From Rhizophagus sp. LPA8_4_AMF (lineage: Eukaryota > Glomeromycota > Glomeromycetes > Glomerales > Glomeraceae): a stretch of DNA of 28,515 nt. The notes beneath the pieces are model-generated. The model made no database searches. It was not told where the DNA came from and saw only the letters and a list, made by a program, of their open reading frames with translations. The DNA is taken from the NCBI GenBank assembly GCA_021464525.1, contig JADRCO010000670.1, positions 1-28,515 on the forward strand, read 5' to 3'. Shown here in pieces: positions 20,076 to 28,515 of the stretch (its first letter is position 1; each line of letters starts with the position of its first letter). The position numbers were made by a program, and so were the translations under genes.

Positions 20076-20093
20076 ATCACGGCCAGCCGTGAT
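20076..20093. other. Compact GC-rich hairpin
   Basis: ATCACGGCCAGCCGTGAT forms a perfect 8-base stem with a 2-base loop in an AT-rich setting, about 130 bases beyond the stop of the minus-strand membrane gene. It might mark the transcript end or be an element tip. No AATAAA is seen for that gene. Confidence 0.5.
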
Positions 20094-20224
20094 TGATGAT
20101 AATCAGAATATTACTAACTTACTGTATACAATTCTTAGAAAAAATTTTCCGTAAAATATCATAAATATCACAGACGACGGATTGTTAAGGACCGTACTAC
20201 ATCAAAATAATTTGAATCTAAAAT

Positions 20225-21214
20225 TTAGAGTTTACAAGCTATACGGCAATGTTCTTCGTTGAATATGCTCCACCATTCGATATTATTGGTAAACAAGGCT
20301 AGAACAAGCAAAAGAAGTGCTACTATAAAACCAGAAAAGGAAAACCAAAGATGAATCCATGAATGACCTTCCACGTCTTTTTCTTTCCTCAAGTGACTTA
20401 TATACGCCAAAACACTGTTAAATGACCATATGGAGCAGATTAACGTGAGATATTTGCTTCGACAATAATATCCAACTGGAGGTGTGTAAATCGCCAAAAA
20501 TACTGCTAACCAGGGAAATATTATGGATACAAAGGCAATTAATGTAACGGTAAAAAATTTATGCTTTCTGTAACTTTCACTTGTTGGTTTCATAATTATT
20601 TGTGTTTCTCGCGACGCAAACTCATCATTAGGGTCTTTTACTACTAAAGTTCCTGATATTACTCTCTTGAGAATTGCTGGAATTGTCCAGGATAATAATA
20701 ATGGAATATATGGCCAATCTTCACAATTAGATATTCCTGCCGTCCTGGATATTGCTGCGATTACACCGGCTAATATGTAATATGTTGACACCAATGATGA
20801 CAATCTTTCTAGCACGGATGCTCTTGCTGTGCATCGATTAATATATGTCACTATATCTTTATATCCATCCTGATCCTTGTCTACCGACATAGTATAAATT
20901 CCGACAGGTCTGTGGTCAACTTTTGGCTGTGGTGATTGTCCTTCTTCGTCTTCTTGTTTTTTATCTTCGATTTTAAAATATCTTGATGAAAGCCAATAAA
21001 TACACAGATTTACTTCACTTCTCCCTACGTTACAGGAATAGAGCAATCCCGTTAATGGACAACCAAGACATCGCAATACCCATGTCAACTTTTCCGTAAA
21101 TTTCTCCTTCGGTGATTCTCCCATTATTGCTATAGCTGGTAGAGAACCCAACACATATTGAGGTATAGGATTTAATAATTTGCTTATGAAATGTATAGCG
21201 CCTTCTGATGCCAT
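20225..21214 (-). CDS. Multi-pass membrane protein, unrecognised family
   Basis: A 329-residue intronless frame with balanced codon and amino-acid use, visibly richer in GC than its flanks. Hydrophobic segments lie at about 143-158 (YYILAGVIAAIS), 168-186 (YIPLLLSWTIPAIL), 218-243 (FVSIIFPWLAVFLAIYT), 255-273 (LTLICSIWSFNSVLAYI) and 287-309 (FSGFIVALLLLVLALFT). The N-terminus (7-31) is amphipathic to hydrophobic. Residues 81-118 form a charged soluble loop (KIEDKKQEDEEGQ). C-terminal cysteines (C323, C327) follow a WW motif. I do not recognise the family. It could be a lineage-specific transporter-like or sensor-like protein, but no substrate can be inferred. The ATG at 21214 is the first in frame, with an AT-rich TATA-like stretch (AAATATGCATATAC) about 40-50 bases upstream. 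A 66-codon frame at its start is an out-of-frame shadow. Confidence 0.8.
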   Translation of the reverse strand: MASEGAIHFISKLLNPIPQYVLGSLPAIAIMGESPKEKFTEKLTWVLRCLGCPLTGLLYSCNVGRSEVNLCIYWLSSRYFKIEDKKQEDEEGQSPQPKVDHRPVGIYTMSVDKDQDGYKDIVTYINRCTARASVLERLSSLVSTYYILAGVIAAISRTAGISNCEDWPYIPLLLSWTIPAILKRVISGTLVVKDPNDEFASRETQIIMKPTSESYRKHKFFTVTLIAFVSIIFPWLAVFLAIYTPPVGYYCRSKYLTLICSIWSFNSVLAYISHLRKEKDVEGHSWIHLWFSFSGFIVALLLLVLALFTNNIEWWSIFNEEHCRIACKL

Positions 21215-21299
21215 TTATGCAGTTTAGCAATCAAAAGTAAAAGACCCTAAGTATATGCATATTTAAAAATGTCAAATATTTGCAAATGCACGTAAACGT

Positions 21300-21558
21300 T
21301 AAAAAACACATATTACAAATTGTACCTAATCCTTGACAACAAGTTTGAAAATATATAACCGTATTAGTTTATAAAAGTTTTTTTTTTTTATTTTTATGAG
21401 TGAAAAAAATGTTAAACGGAATTTCGCTCTATTTATATTTGAATTTGGTAATTAAAATTCCTATAAACTGAATAATCATTAAGAGTCCGGAAATTTATTC
21501 CTTTGAACTAGCTATCTCAAGAGAAACTTTTTTATTATAGCTATTATTAGTTACGGTC
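21300..21558. other. AT-rich flank upstream of the membrane gene
   Basis: No gene or strong repeat is seen. Confidence 0.5.
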
Positions 21559-22441
21559 CGGAATTGACTATTTTGGTTAACGATACATTAATGAAGCTAT
21601 AACTGAAATAAAGATAAAAAAAGATATCATTAGTCATTACTATAACATTTAATTTTGAAATAGATCAGAATTTAGCAATAAACAATAAAAAGCAACAAAA
21701 GATACCGAAGGGTTAATAATTAGAATTATTCTGATTATAGTAAAAAAATAAAGAAGAAAAAGATATTATTATAGGAATGATATACTACATAAATTTCGAA
21801 AATATAGAATCCCTGCAAGTAATAGAACTAAATTAAAGAAAAAAGGGACACTGATTTAATAAAAAAGGCTACAAAATTAGAAATAAAATAATTGGGTAAT
21901 CATAGTTAGGTAGAATATATGGAAATTTAGTGAATCGTTATTATTGGTAGCTTAAAATATTGTTATGGCACTAACATTGTTAAGTTACTATAAATGGAGA
22001 AGCGATACTAGACAATCAACACCCGAGATTATCAAGATGATTGAAAGTAAAATGTCCACTCCGATGTAGATCGGGATCGGATTAATCAACTCTAAATGTA
22101 AATATTACAAAACAAAAAAAAAAACAAAATGTTAAAGATCGACATTATGAATTTTATAATTTAGAATATTTGGACGAATTATTTACGGCTATACAAAATT
22201 CCATCATTTGATTTGCTTAAATAAACGTTTCATATTTACACTATTTCGTAGAATTTCTCTGAGTTAGTTTTTTTGATGCGATCATTTATACTATGCGGAA
22301 TTGACCATTTTGGTTGAGCTGCTAATCAACCGTTAGGCCGGCTAAATTATATCCGGTATCATAAAATTATCTAAATATTTTCGGAATTGACTATTTTGGT
22401 TGACGATGCGGCTAAATTCTATCCGGTAACATAAAATTATC
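21559..22441. repeat. Three dispersed copies of CGGAATTGACYATTTTGGTT plus a local duplication
   Basis: The 20-base word starts at 21559, 22296 and 22382 (copy 2 has one change). The last two are followed by GGCTAAATT.TATCCGGTA and CATAAAATTATC (22340-22371 and 22410-22441), giving a diverged tandem duplication of about 70-85 bases. No protein frame is maintained, so the copies are probably remnants of one repeat family. Confidence 0.65.
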
Positions 22442-22449
22442 CAGAATTT

Positions 22450-23460
22450 TCTTAAATATTTCTGTAAAGCGGCTTTTTTCTTTAACAGGAAATTTAGTTA
22501 CGGATAAAAGAAGTAGGCTAGATCCAAATACTATTCATGATTTTTTATTTGTTCAACAAATTAAGAATAAAATTATAAGTGACAACTGACGTGCATCAGA
22601 TGTACAGTAGATCAAATCGGTTGAGCTTGTACCATCATGTTCCATAACTCGAAATTTTTATTACGAATAGAATGTGTTTTAAAAAAGTTTGTATAGTAAT
22701 AAGATAAATACGGTATCGAAATGGGCAAAATAAGATTCTATAAATAATAAAATCAATAAAATGGAACTTTTTTCGGGTGAAAGAGAGTTACTATGCATGG
22801 GGTACTGTGGTTATAATATCTGCTGCCAACTATGCCATTTAATTTTCGCGGCCCAGTTAGTTGCATTTTTCATCCATTAAATATTTACTGTAATCACAAA
22901 TCAAATTAAGAATTAAATCGGTAATTAAGGTAAACTACATTATTATCCCTTCAATTTTCAAGGTAAAATTAAGTTTAAAAAAATTTACTTTTTTTTAAGA
23001 TATTTTAGGATCTAATGATCATAAACAGATAAATTTTTTTTTTTATTAAATTCCTCTTGGCATTATGCATCTAATGGTAATAATTTTAATTTTCAAAAAT
23101 TACTGTAATAAATAATTTATTATTTTAATTTATAATTTTTTAGTATTTTAAGAATAACTAATTATTGTACTAATTAAAGAAAATTAATTTTAATTTATTA
23201 GATATATTTTATCAAGATATATTTAATATAGTAATTTTATATTTCTAACATTAATAGATAGAAAAATACACTGATTTAAAAATTTTATCTTCTATTTATA
23301 ACATTTTATTACTAATTTTTCTTAGAATTTTATTAATTAACCATAATTTTTTTTTTTGATTTTTACTTAAAAAATACCATAGATTTTATTATAAAATTAT
23401 TATTTTTTAGTAAAAACCTTAAAAAGTATATATAATTAACTATTTAATGGGGTTTGTTTT
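22450..23460. other. Gene-free AT-rich stretch
   Basis: Long A/T tracts, especially 22970-23440. No gene, repeat array or RNA is supported. Confidence 0.6.
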
Positions 23461-23461
23461 T

Positions 23462-23720
23462 TGCGATATGTCGCATCCCTATAATGTATTACATGTAAAG
23501 TCAAAAATAACATTCTGAACCCTTTTTAACATATTAAGAAAACTCGTATAGCGGCAAAAAATACGCATAGTATAAGGTTCTTATAGTACATGATATGTGC
23601 ATAAGGTCTCACGCCAGGATTTTTTTAAAAATGGGAAATCTTAACGAAGTCACGTGATCAAAATGATCGACATAATTAATATATAAAAATTGCCAAAAAA
23701 GGGAGATGCGACATATCGCA
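23462..23720. mobile_element. 259-bp terminal-inverted-repeat element (MITE-like)
   Basis: TGCGATATGTCGCATC (23462-23477) is perfectly complementary to 23705-23720, and the next inward bases (CCCT and GGGA) continue the match with a small slip. Each arm is itself nearly palindromic (TGCGA..TCGCA). The interior has no transposase. No target-site duplication is evident. It lies about 470 bases beyond the 3' end of G4. Confidence 0.6.
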
Positions 23721-24127
23721 GGCGCGAAAAGAAAACATATTCCTTATTTAATAAGTAAAATTGCAGCTAAATTTGACTGTAAAACACTTGATGGGCTAGG
23801 GCGGATTTTAAGAATTATGAAAACTATTTTATAGCAAAATCCATAAAATGCGCCGACAACTTGCTGGATTGTCAGGTTTGTCGGGTGTCGGCAAATAGAA
23901 AAAACTTTGGATTTTGATGACGCAGCAGAATGAACAAGTGATCGGCTAAATGTCACTTGTCCCTTATATTACAAGTTTCGTGATTATCGTAATCGTTTAA
24001 CAGTTAACGTATAAATACTGTATATATTAGATTTGATAAAAGTGCACAATACAAAATATTTAACGATGTTAGCATAATAATGATTTAACGTAATTATTTC
24101 ATAATATTTAAAATATGGCAATTTGAT

Positions 24128-24133
24128 TTTATT
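24128..24133 (-). terminator. Possible poly(A) signal of G4
   Basis: AATAAA on the minus strand about 60 bases after the stop of G4. Confidence 0.35.
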
Positions 24134-24191
24134 TCTATATTTTTTTTTAAAAAATAAATAAATACAAAATGTTTAATAAAAATATAAAATT

Positions 24192-25625
24192 TTATTTTAG
24201 TTCAAACTTTTTAACAATACCCAACTCTCTGTATTTTTTAACTACTCTCATATTTTCTTCTTTGGCCCCAAAACTACTCATACACCCTCTAAAAATAAGA
24301 GAAATCGATCTCTTTGATACACGATTTTCCCAATTAATAAAAAATTCTTCCAAATCTTCCGGAACTAATTGTGAATATGAATAATAACGTACTTTTAATT
24401 TATAAAAATTTTTTGGTGAATATTTTGCTAAAGTTCCTAAAAATTCCTTTTCACTTAACAAACCATAATAATATTGAGTATCAATACTTTCTAATTGTTG
24501 ACAATTATTAAGAACTGTTTTCAATGATTCTATTTTATCAAACCTAAATAAAGTAGATAGGGATTTTAAATTTGGACAAAATTCAGCTATTGCTGATGTT
24601 GTATTACTACAATAAATACAAAATTCTTTTAAATTTTTTCCATTATTTGCTAAGAATTTGGTCAATACATAATCTTCTGGATATTCGTATAGAAATTTTA
24701 AAATTTGCAATTGTGGAAATGTAATATCTAGTAACTTACTATTAAGCCCAGCAAAACAATCTTTATGATGAAATGATAAAATAAGTTCTTGTAAATTGGT
24801 GAATGTAGTAATAAATGATAGTTGTTCTGTTCTATTCCAATAATTATATTTTCTCCAATGAACTTTTAATCTAATTAAACTATTCGAATGTTTTGCTAAT
24901 GAAGGTATGATATCTGCCCAATCTGCCGTACTATGCGTTCTTGTTCGTGATAAAGATAAATTCTTTAAATTATTTTGTGAAGAAATTAAATTCTTTAAAT
25001 CACTTGAAATTGTACCATTAAATTCTATAGTTAATGATTGAATATTACAACAAATTTGAGATAACTTATAAAAAAATGCAGATTTAACATTAGAATTACA
25101 GCTTAGTTTTGAAAGATTTGTCAAACAACCTTTTGCTCCAGGATAACGTAAGAATGATAAATTTATGGTCTTTGAACTAGTGTAATAAGATAACTTTTTC
25201 AAAGAAACTGTTTCCATAAACATTTTCATTATTTCTTTTGCCAGATATTTTTGATTTTTAAAAACGTCAATAATCATTTGACCAATCATATGAATTGAAA
25301 GAACTTTGCAAAATAATGCATAATTAAATAATGGAGTTCTTGAGATCTGAGTTGGTTTAAGAATTCCTTTCTCAAGTAAATGGGTTTTAGATTTATTAGG
25401 AAGACAAGCTATCAATGTATTAAGAATTGATGTTCCTACTTTTAATCGACGACTATAATCAACATAATCAACGTGGTTAATAATCCAAATATTTCTCCAC
25501 AAAATTCTAACGGTAACTTCACACCAAAGACGATTAACTAATAAACAAGAATGTAAAGTGGCTTTATCTTTTTCTAAATGTTCAAAAATTTCGTTAAGAC
25601 AATCAGCAGGAAGTTGACAAGGCAT
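24192..25625 (-). CDS. F-box/leucine-rich protein, paralog G4 (inverted copy)
   Basis: A 477-residue intronless F-box protein on the opposite strand from G1-G3, about 4.9 kb beyond G3. The F-box lies at residues 5-46, with leucine-rich segments behind it; the likely role is SCF substrate recognition. The frame is open to an upstream ATG at 25721, but the shared promoter element (25668-25689) lies inside that extension and the paralogs start at MPCQLPADC, so the start at 25625 is chosen. The N-terminal third resembles G1 (HSCLLVNRLWCEV, LKVGTSILNTLIACLP, CNSNVKSAFFYKLSQIC). The middle is almost G2 (WRKYNYWNRTEQLSFITTF, FHHKDCF). The C-terminus leans towards G3. It has an extra VDYVDYSRR stretch near residue 55, apparently a small duplication of VDY. 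Confidence 0.92.
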   Translation of the reverse strand: MPCQLPADCLNEIFEHLEKDKATLHSCLLVNRLWCEVTVRILWRNIWIINHVDYVDYSRRLKVGTSILNTLIACLPNKSKTHLLEKGILKPTQISRTPLFNYALFCKVLSIHMIGQMIIDVFKNQKYLAKEIMKMFMETVSLKKLSYYTSSKTINLSFLRYPGAKGCLTNLSKLSCNSNVKSAFFYKLSQICCNIQSLTIEFNGTISSDLKNLISSQNNLKNLSLSRTRTHSTADWADIIPSLAKHSNSLIRLKVHWRKYNYWNRTEQLSFITTFTNLQELILSFHHKDCFAGLNSKLLDITFPQLQILKFLYEYPEDYVLTKFLANNGKNLKEFCIYCSNTTSAIAEFCPNLKSLSTLFRFDKIESLKTVLNNCQQLESIDTQYYYGLLSEKEFLGTLAKYSPKNFYKLKVRYYSYSQLVPEDLEEFFINWENRVSKRSISLIFRGCMSSFGAKEENMRVVKKYRELGIVKKFELK

Positions 25626-25667
25626 TTTTAATATTTTGTAATTGAAGGAAAAAAAAAAAGTTGCCAC

Positions 25668-25689
25668 TTTATGTTTGAACCGTGTTACA
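25668..25689 (-). promoter_or_regulatory. Shared F-box promoter element of G4, short-spacer form
   Basis: On the minus strand, TGTAACAC, a 4-base spacer (GGTT), then CAAACATAAAG, 43 bases before the ATG. A second related word (GTGTAACATG) lies about 40 bases further upstream. Confidence 0.6.
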
Positions 25690-25749
25690 AAAATTTTTTC
25701 ATTGTGAAAATTATGCGTCATGTTACACAGACTAAATTAAAGCCAGCCA

Positions 25750-27100
25750 TTTAACGTTAAGTTAACTAACCCCTTGTTGATACATTTACAGATCATTACC
25801 ACATTGTTGATTTTGTACATCTATAATTAAATGTATTACAAAGCAAAAAAAAAAAAATTAGTCATAATGTATGATTGTCACATCGTTATGTTACCTTGTG
25901 GCACTTTAAAAAATTTTATATGTGAACCTGCTAAATGATTGGCAAAACTAATATCATCCTATGATTGAAGGTTATAAAATTCCTACATTTACGGGAAAAA
26001 ATATGGGATTAAAAAAAACTACTTTTCAGAGATTATTGACCTTGGATTTATTTCAAGGTATTAACAGTTTAATCTTGATGTTAATAATGTTGCTACTGCA
26101 GTTTTTGAAGTTTAGCGAAAATAACTATGAATTTAGTAGTAGTTTAAGAACACTTAATAAATTACGTACTACGAGTCCAGTGATGGGGAATTGGATCCGC
26201 ACAGTTAGCGCAGTGTGCATTTCCGCGCATGTGATTGAATGTAGATAGGCGCGAGGCGCTTACTATTATTTTATTTTATATATATAAGAGCGCATATGAC
26301 TTCATAGGTCGCGCACAAAAATTTTATGAATAATGAATGCTCTGCGCGTATGCAGTAAAAATAATCTGAATTTCCAACATCATGTTGATCGGTAATTCTG
26401 GGCAGGATTATTGTAATTGCTGGCCTAAACATAGTAGTCACATGGAGTACGGAGAAATTACGATAGCCAAAAAACAAATAAAAATGTTGTTAAGATGAAT
26501 TTTGAACATTAGCGTTAATGATCAAAAATATATCTTCAAAAATTGGATGAATGTGAAGACAACGATGAAGATATTGTATATTTCTTAACGTTAAGATCAA
26601 CAAATCGTAAAATATAATTTTATTCTTTGAAAAAATATTTGGATAGGCTCTGAGGTATAAATATTTTAGGAAATTAATTAAATAATGCGTGTCGGTAGTA
26701 ATTTGACTAATTTATACTATATACTAACATTAATTTGTTATTGCTTATTTTTAAAGAAGATATAAAATAATCCTAGATTATTAGTACTAAACTAATCCCC
26801 AATGCAACCGCACTGCCTGGAATATAAGTTTTTATTTCTAAATGAATTATACTTTATTTAAACCGTTTCAAGTTTACCGCACTTCATTAATTTGTTTTTA
26901 AAATCATGGGACTTCAAATTCAATGTAACATCAGACATGAAAGAGAGCAGCTGACGAGCTATGATTTAAAGGGTTACATAGAAAACCAAAGACTCTTTCA
27001 TTCTACATCTAGTAAGAGCCAAATATGCAAACGCTAACAATTCCTGAGATAACAAGAAGTTTTCTCAAATTCCAGTTTTACTCTCAACATGTAAGCTCCT
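25750..27100. other. Gene-poor stretch with one GC-rich patch
   Basis: No gene is supported. The 95-codon ATG frame 25961-26248 has a hydrophobic centre and no recognisable domain. The patch 26195-26300 is CpG-rich (GGCGCGAGGCGC and similar) with a TTAGCGCAGTG word resembling a tRNA A box. The expected B box is missing at the right distance, so it is at most a very degraded SINE-like trace. Confidence 0.5.
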
Positions 27101-27264
27101 ATATATATATATATACTTCAGTTGGCCAAAATGAACAAAGACTGAAGGGGTGAGAATATGTGTATGGGTACCCAGTAGATATATAAGATATATTTAAGGT
27201 GAGAATTTTTACTCATATTGTATTATATTGTATGTTGATCAATATTAAAATTGTTGTTATACAG

Positions 27265-27553
27265 GTTCAATAATGGGTTGAGTTTTCGAAATGAAATACT
27301 GTATGAAGGCCAGACTGTTTTTGAAGATCCATTATGCCTTCTTAGCGTCACTCAGAAAATTTTGTCAAAAATAATTAAAAGTCTCTAGCTCCTCCATGAT
27401 GTCCATTGTCTTCATATATTTGAACTGGATTCGGATGTCCGTTCGCTGTTTCCTGCCTTTACCAGTCAATGCCGCATCTTTCAGAAATCCTAGTCAATCT
27501 TCTTTGTTGATTATTCCCAGGAGATGAGTGATTCCAAAAAAGGCTTTTTTTAA
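27265..27553 (+). pseudogene. Globin-like relic with two in-frame TAG codons
   Basis: After a TTATACAG acceptor-like site, one reading frame runs from 27266 to a TAA at 27551, interrupted only by TAG at 27386 and 27491. It encodes NEILYEGQTVFEDPLCLLSV, then TQKILSKIIKSL, stop, LLHDVHCLHIFELDSDVRSL, then FPAFTSQCRIFQKS, stop, and a short tail. The FELDSDVRSLFPAF run fits the helix B/C signature of globins (F-E-x-D-P-x-x-R-x-L-F), and SVTQKILSK fits helix A. The distal and proximal haem-ligand histidines of helices E and F lie beyond the preserved part. The region is GC-richer than its flanks. Two stops and no continuation point to a pseudogene or captured fragment. The globin assignment is inference from the motif. 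Confidence 0.4.
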
Positions 27554-27559
27554 TTATTA

Positions 27560-28160
27560 TTGGTCCTAAATAATTAGATCACATTAATCACACGATTTGA
27601 GTTATATTTTATATTTTAGCTTAAGTATCTATTATTTTTAATTACGTTTATTAGCTATCTAACGCTAGACTAAATTCTGCAAATAAATCATCTATATTAA
27701 GATCTTAAAGAACGCTTGGAAGATGAATACATATTTTTTTATTTTTTTATTGAAATTCTCCAATTCTTCCTTTTATCTTATTCCACTTTCCTCTTATTTT
27801 ATACTTACTCTATAATCTATATATATATATATATATAAGTTCATTGCCTGTTTTATTTTACTTGATTACCGCTCAGTCAATATTATACTGATCAGTACAT
27901 GGTTCATCCAGTGTTCTCATATGGTTCAAAAGGTTCAAAATATCTCACTATGTATCCTACAATTTATATGTTTGTACACTCGATACTTATATTGTTTTTT
28001 AATTGTAACTCCTCAATAATTTTAACCAAAATATTTTACCATGTGAATCATTATCGATATCTTTTTGTCATAACTGAAAATATGTTTATTTCGTAATCTT
28101 ACTAGTCATCCTTTTTAAAATTGCGTTAGCCTCAATCTGGATATTCATGGCTCTAACCAG
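27560..28160. other. AT-rich stretch without a supported gene
   Basis: It includes an AT dinucleotide run at 27820-27838. The ATG frame 27899-28096 has a composition set by AT content and no domain. Confidence 0.5.
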
Positions 28161-28175
28161 AAACCAATCACTTAC

Positions 28176-28281
28176 CGTTAGAAGCTAATCCGATTCCTTC
28201 CATAATCGTCACTGTCAATCCTAATACTGGATAACTAAAATCGGCTATAACGTTATTATATGTTGCTTGAAATTTGAAAAA
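28176..28281 (-). pseudogene. Orphan exon, possibly of a UbiB/ABC1-type kinase
   Basis: On the minus strand an open stretch reads FQATYNNVIADFSYPVLGL then TVTIMEGIGLASNG, ending exactly at a consensus GTAAGT donor (28175-28170). An alternative start is a TTTTAG acceptor inside it at the F-S boundary. The piece is clearly coding-like. The L..TVxxxEGIxLA pattern is reminiscent of the C-terminal region of ABC1/UbiB family kinases, but the match is short and from memory of the pattern only. No following exon could be found at lower coordinates, and the right flank runs into a repeat, so it is either a fragment or the edge of a gene outside the window. Confidence 0.35.
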
Positions 28282-28417
28282 TTAATTTCATAATTATAGT
28301 TTTTTTAAATTTCTTTTTGTTTAATAACAAATTAGCATATAAATAATCATAAAAATTTCACATATTTTTTGATGATATTATTCATAACAAATATATCATT
28401 GCTCATAAGAATGAGAC

Positions 28418-28515
28418 GGATTTCGGAAAAACCTAAATTAGGGCGTTCTCACGCATCTCCCTCAATGAGATTGGCTAATGATTGAGATTTTGCTCAAGTA
28501 TTGCGATCAATTGAA
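28418..28515 (+). repeat. Edge of a dispersed repeat, including copy 2 of the 21-base word
   Basis: 28421-28441 repeats 12080-12100 exactly. The following sequence (GGGCGTTCTCACGCATCTCC and on) is GC-richer, contains short self-complementary words (CTCAAT...ATTGAG, TTGAG...CTCAA), and continues past the window. Probably one end of a transposable element. Confidence 0.5.

Noticed and set aside
21030..21230. 66-codon minus-strand frame at the start of the membrane gene
   Set aside because: Out-of-frame shadow of the 329-codon gene; no independent signals.
24169..24384. Plus-strand frame inside the 3' end of G4
   Set aside because: Antisense shadow of the F-box gene.
25626..25721. N-terminal extension of G4 from an upstream ATG
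   Set aside because: It translates the conserved promoter element and T-rich leader and has no counterpart in G1-G3.
25961..26248. 95-codon ATG frame with a hydrophobic centre
   Set aside because: No recognisable family and within chance expectation; kept only as a note in the intergenic entry.
26195..26300. tRNA or SINE-like sequence
   Set aside because: An A-box-like word is present, but no B box at the right distance and no cloverleaf can be drawn.
1..28515. CRISPR arrays, bacterial operons, ribosome binding sites, phage genes
   Set aside because: None seen; the gene families, intron-like signals and base composition are eukaryotic.

Overview
The window looks like nuclear DNA from a very AT-rich fungus. 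The best fit is an arbuscular mycorrhizal fungus of the Rhizophagus type (Glomeromycotina). The reasons are sparse genes in AT-rich DNA, local duplication of single-exon F-box/leucine-rich genes, a lone MATA_HMG-like HMG-box gene, intron-like signals with TACTAAC-type branch sites, and many short inverted-repeat elements. No bacterial, phage, rRNA, tRNA or CRISPR signature was seen. The taxonomic call is inference from composition and gene families.

Layout. 1-1795: AT-rich flank with a hairpin, a small inverted-repeat element and a direct repeat. 1796-2164: HMG-box gene (+). 2165-5690: intergenic, with only weak coding-like stretches. 5690-8400 (-): exon-like islands with splice signals, including a possible four-exon small secreted protein and a triplicated microexon/intron cassette. 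8400-12170: low-complexity DNA with one strong orphan exon at 9823-9989. 12258-19251: three tandem F-box paralogs (+), called G1, G2 and G3 here. 20225-21214: multi-pass membrane protein (-). 21300-24100: duplicated motifs and a 259-bp inverted-repeat element. 24192-25625: a fourth F-box paralog in inverse orientation (-), G4. 25740-28515: gene-poor, with a globin-like relic (27265-27553, +), an orphan exon (28176-28281, -) and the edge of a dispersed repeat.

The four F-box genes are the core of the window. They are 473-480 residues long, begin with the same MPCQLPADCLNEIFE N-terminus, and are probably alternative substrate adaptors for SCF ubiquitin ligases. They share a two-part upstream element (TGTAACAC, spacer, CAAAYATAAA) 43-60 bp before the ATG. 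By eye, different parts of the genes group the four copies in all three possible ways: the N-terminal third pairs G1+G4 and G2+G3; the promoter and middle pair G1+G3 and G2+G4; the C-terminus pairs G1+G2 and G3+G4. This is what gene conversion or ectopic recombination would leave, and it is the most noteworthy observation here.

Spliced models and relics are hand-built. In DNA this AT-rich, open stretches of 60-100 codons and splice-like motifs occur by chance, so those entries carry low confidence.
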